64,000 nucleotides of DNA from Leptodesmis sichuanensis A121 (GTDB lineage Bacteria > Cyanobacteriota > Cyanobacteriia > Leptolyngbyales > Leptolyngbyaceae). The number at the start of each line of letters is the position of its first letter. The stretch's first letter is position 1. The translations under genes were made by a program, and so were the position numbers. Below, in pieces: positions 61,953 through 64,000 of this stretch. The notes under the pieces are model-generated. The model was not told the DNA's origin, did no database searches, and saw only the letters and a program-made list of their open reading frames with translations. The DNA is taken from NCBI RefSeq assembly GCF_021379005.1, contig NZ_CP075171.1, positions 992,001 through 1,056,000 on the forward strand. The letters are read 5' to 3'.

Positions 61953-61967
61953 TGAAAATCGTTCTCA
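61953..61967. promoter_or_regulatory. Zur/Fur-type operator between znuA and znuC
   Basis: TGAAAATCGTTCTCA, an imperfect 7-1-7 inverted repeat close to the Zur/Fur-family pattern TGATAAT-N-ATTATCA. It lies 13 bp before the ATPase start and 49 bp before the preferred znuA start, placing both under one repressor. Confidence 0.65.
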
Positions 61968-61979
61968 TTTTGCCTTCTC

Positions 61980-62726
61980 ATGTTAGAAGTTCATCAACTG
62001 GCTGTCAATTACCGGGGCATTCGGGGCTTGGAAGCCGTTAGTTTCCGGGTGGAACCAGGGCAATTAGTCGGTGTCATGGGGCCGAATGGTGCTGGCAAAA
62101 GCACGATGTTCAAAGCGATGCTGGGCTTGGTTCCTCGATTGGGAGGGGTAGTGCAGTACTGTACCTGTCCGCTGCATTGTCAGTTAGAGCGGGTGGCCTA
62201 TGTGCCGCAGCGATCGCAAATTGACTGGGACTATCCGATCACAGTCTGGAATGTCGTGATGATGGCCCGAACCCGCCATTTAGGATGGTTTCGCCGTCCA
62301 GATCGAGCCAGCAAAGAAATTGTACGGATGGCTCTGGAGCAGTTGAATTTACTGGACTTGCGCGATCGCCGTATTGGGGATTTATCCGGAGGACAACAAC
62401 AACGAGTCTTCCTGGCTCGTGCCCTGGCTCAACAAGCGGATTTGTTCCTGTTTGATGAACCCTTTACCGGAGTAGACAAAGCTACAGAAGCGATTATTCT
62501 GGATGTCCTGGCCCAACTCCGAGCCAAGGGAAAGATTTTGCTCGTCAGCAGCCATGAATGGGGCGGTGCATTATCTCATCTCGATCGCCTTTTGCTACTC
62601 AATCAGCGCTTAATTGCTGACGGTTCCCCTCAACAAGTCATGACTTCCGAAAACCTCCAGCAAGCCTATGGCACCCCCTTACAATCTTGCTCCGATCCGG
62701 ATCTTGATGCCAACTTGTTTTGTTAA
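61980..62726 (+). CDS. znuC: metal ABC transporter ATPase (ZnuC/MntA-like)
   Basis: 248 aa. Walker A GPNGAGKST at 34-42, signature LSGGQQQRVFLARAL, Walker B ADLFLFDEPF and a switch histidine (SSHEWG). Family 3.A.1.15 features (VPQRSQIDWDYPITVWNVVMMART) point to zinc or manganese. Energises uptake with the divergent ZnuA. No permease follows; the next gene is a HerA-like ATPase. The permease must be elsewhere. Confidence 0.9.
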   Translation: MLEVHQLAVNYRGIRGLEAVSFRVEPGQLVGVMGPNGAGKSTMFKAMLGLVPRLGGVVQYCTCPLHCQLERVAYVPQRSQIDWDYPITVWNVVMMARTRHLGWFRRPDRASKEIVRMALEQLNLLDLRDRRIGDLSGGQQQRVFLARALAQQADLFLFDEPFTGVDKATEAIILDVLAQLRAKGKILLVSSHEWGGALSHLDRLLLLNQRLIADGSPQQVMTSENLQQAYGTPLQSCSDPDLDANLFC

Positions 62727-62841
62727 TCTAAGTTTCTTAGTTGACTAGAACAAATCTACCATTTTTTGTAGAACCAATGTATCATTAAAAGTTACGGAGT
62801 TTCTTTTGTCCGCTCACGGGCAACGATCGCCAGGGGAATTC

Positions 62842-64000
62842 ATGAACCCAGAGCAACCACTTGGTTCCGTTATTCAAGGCTCCCTCAGTCAGGGGTTGGA
62901 AGTTCGCCTGCACGCAGACATCTCTGTAGAAGATATGCGAGTCGGCAAGTTTCTGGTTGTTCAGGGTCGGCGATCGCGCTTCTTTTGTATGTTAACGGAT
63001 GTCTCCTTAGGAACCAGCAGTCCTCGCATTCTGGCCAATCCCCCCGAACCAGACAACACCTTTCTGCAAGAAGTTCTGGCGGGCAGCGGCACCTATGGAA
63101 CGGCAAATCTGTCGCCGATGCTGATGATGAATCAGGAACAGGGAGCCAGGAGCCGGGAGCGGGGATTGGGGGAAGAAATCCAAAATTCAAAATTCAAAAT
63201 TCAAAATTCCAAGAAAGAAAACTCAAAACTCAAAACTCAAAACTCAAAACTGGCTTCTTATCAGGCCAATTCCAGCGCTGACATCGAACTACTGCCTGTC
63301 AAAACGATTCCCAGTCATTTCAGTCAGGTGTACGATGCGAGTGAGTGGGATTTTCGGGCGGTGTTCGGCTGGGAAGATGACCCACACCGGAGAAATTTTG
63401 CGATCGGGCAGCCGATGGATATTGATGTGCCCATTTGTCTGGATCTCGATCGGTTTGTAGAGCGCAGTAATGGGGTGTTTGGCAAATCGGGAACGGGGAA
63501 ATCGTTTCTCACCCGGTTGTTGTTGTCGGGCATTATCCGCAAGCAGGCGGCTGTCAACCTGATCTTTGATATGCACTCTGAGTACGGTTGGGAGGCAACC
63601 CGGGAAGGCAAGCAGTTCAGCACCGTGAAAGGACTGCGGCAATTGTTTCCTGGCCAGGTACAGATTTATACCCTGGATCCAGAATCCACCAAACGGCGAG
63701 GGGTACGGGATGCCCAGGAACTTTACATTGGCTACGACCAGATTGATGTCGAAGATCTGATGCTGGTACGGGGCGAGTTAAACCTGTCAGAAGCCAGCCT
63801 GGAAAACGCGATTATTCTCCGCAACGAGTTTGGCAAGTCCTGGATTAATCGACTGCTGACCCTGAGCAACAGTGAAATTCAGGAGTTTTGTGAGACGAAG
63901 ATGGGCAGTAAATCATCCATTATGGCCCTGCAACGTAAACTGACCCGCTTGGATGGCCTGAAGTATATCCGCAACTCCTGTCCTCATAATTATGTGGGGC
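62842..64000 (+). CDS. HerA-like (DUF87) ATPase, 5' part
   Basis: At least 386 codons, running off the window. Residues 1-95 form a HAS-barrel-like start, and ~205-270 the ATPase core with Walker A VFGKSGTGKSFLTRLLL and FDMHSEYGW. HerA-type motors move DNA or proteins at ends or membranes; this stand-alone cyanobacterial version has no known partner (no NurA nearby). Residues ~98-137 (QGARSRERGLGEE, then QNSKFK/NSKLKTQ repeats) come from an AAATTCA/AAAACTC repeat tract inserted in frame. Confidence 0.85.
   Translation, partial: MNPEQPLGSVIQGSLSQGLEVRLHADISVEDMRVGKFLVVQGRRSRFFCMLTDVSLGTSSPRILANPPEPDNTFLQEVLAGSGTYGTANLSPMLMMNQEQGARSRERGLGEEIQNSKFKIQNSKKENSKLKTQNSKLASYQANSSADIELLPVKTIPSHFSQVYDASEWDFRAVFGWEDDPHRRNFAIGQPMDIDVPICLDLDRFVERSNGVFGKSGTGKSFLTRLLLSGIIRKQAAVNLIFDMHSEYGWEATREGKQFSTVKGLRQLFPGQVQIYTLDPESTKRRGVRDAQELYIGYDQIDVEDLMLVRGELNLSEASLENAIILRNEFGKSWINRLLTLSNSEIQEFCETKMGSKSSIMALQRKLTRLDGLKYIRNSCPHNYVG
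63136..63255. repeat. AAATTCA and AAAACTC repeat tract inside the HerA-like gene
   Basis: GGGAGCC/GGGAGC copies, then four AAATTCA units and five AAAACTC units in a row. Codon phase is preserved across the whole tract. Confidence 0.8.

Noticed and set aside
1-64000. tRNA or rRNA genes
   Set aside because: I looked for T-loop (GGTTCRA) and acceptor-stem patterns in the gaps and saw no cloverleaf. A dedicated tRNA scan would settle this.

Overview
The window is chromosomal DNA from a cyanobacterium, probably a filamentous or Leptolyngbya-like one. The evidence is the very high density of the HIP1 octamer (GCGATCGC), genes for chlorophyll synthase (chlG), a photosynthetic NDH-1 subunit (ndhD1), paired V4R proteins of the photosystem II assembly type, a thylakoid-lumen pentapeptide protein, and several families nearly confined to cyanobacteria (DUF2862, DUF3386). 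Short heptameric tandem repeats (CCCTAAT/CCCTAAC, AAAACTC and AAATTCA types) typical of filamentous cyanobacteria are scattered between and inside genes. There are no rRNA or tRNA genes and no CRISPR array that I can see.

Layout. 1-1.6 kb: an acyltransferase/alpha-beta hydrolase pair on the minus strand. 1.7-6.6 kb: a formylglycine-generating-enzyme-like protein, then a V4R gene cluster ending in a Dpp/Opp-type permease and a DUF2470 protein. 7.4-12.6 kb: a 1735-residue orthocaspase-nSTAND-WD40 protein. 12.8-16.6 kb: a DUF3386 gene, then an accessory patch with two distinct 1180-bp ISKra4-family insertion sequences; the first cleanly interrupts a small membrane-protein gene. 16.6-31.7 kb: nfu, a GH57 glycosidase, an FHA-domain penicillin-binding protein, a pentapeptide protein, hisF, get3d-chlG, a second class A penicillin-binding protein and mutS2. 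31.9-42.2 kb: membrane and envelope genes (GAP-family, coiled-coil/TPR, LCP ligase, hydrolase, DAACS symporter), a LOG pseudogene and ndhD1. 43-46 kb: an ABM-domain membrane protein, a MATE exporter, a small secreted protein and a 137-bp MITE. 46-52.4 kb: a minus-strand block rbsK, DUF427, type II NADH dehydrogenase, plsC, fabD, fabH, plsX. 52.7-57 kb: a lipoprotein joining PLD, EF-hand and ComEA-like domains, small proteins, a YdcF-like protein and a TPR protein. 57-64 kb: thyX carrying an intein, a degenerate receiver, a polysaccharide deacetylase, divergent zinc/manganese uptake genes around a Zur-like box, and the start of a HerA-like ATPase.

Functional groups. plsX-fabH-fabD-plsC supplies fatty-acid initiation and phosphatidate synthesis. 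get3d-chlG links a membrane-targeting-type ATPase to the last step of chlorophyll synthesis. The V4R cluster matches the start of the slr0144-slr0152 operon of Synechocystis. Two class A penicillin-binding proteins and an LCP protein serve the cell wall.

The observations most worth following are: the exact IS interruption whose removal restores a 171-codon frame; a MITE whose ends match the second IS and whose target duplication includes a host stop codon; repeat tracts inserted in frame into MutS2, the coiled-coil/TPR protein and the HerA-like ATPase; the intein with two tandem helix-turn-helix units before its HNH domain; the PLD/EF-hand/ComEA fusion; and the orthocaspase-nSTAND-WD40 protein. 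I saw no wholly new multi-gene system that the sequence alone can prove.
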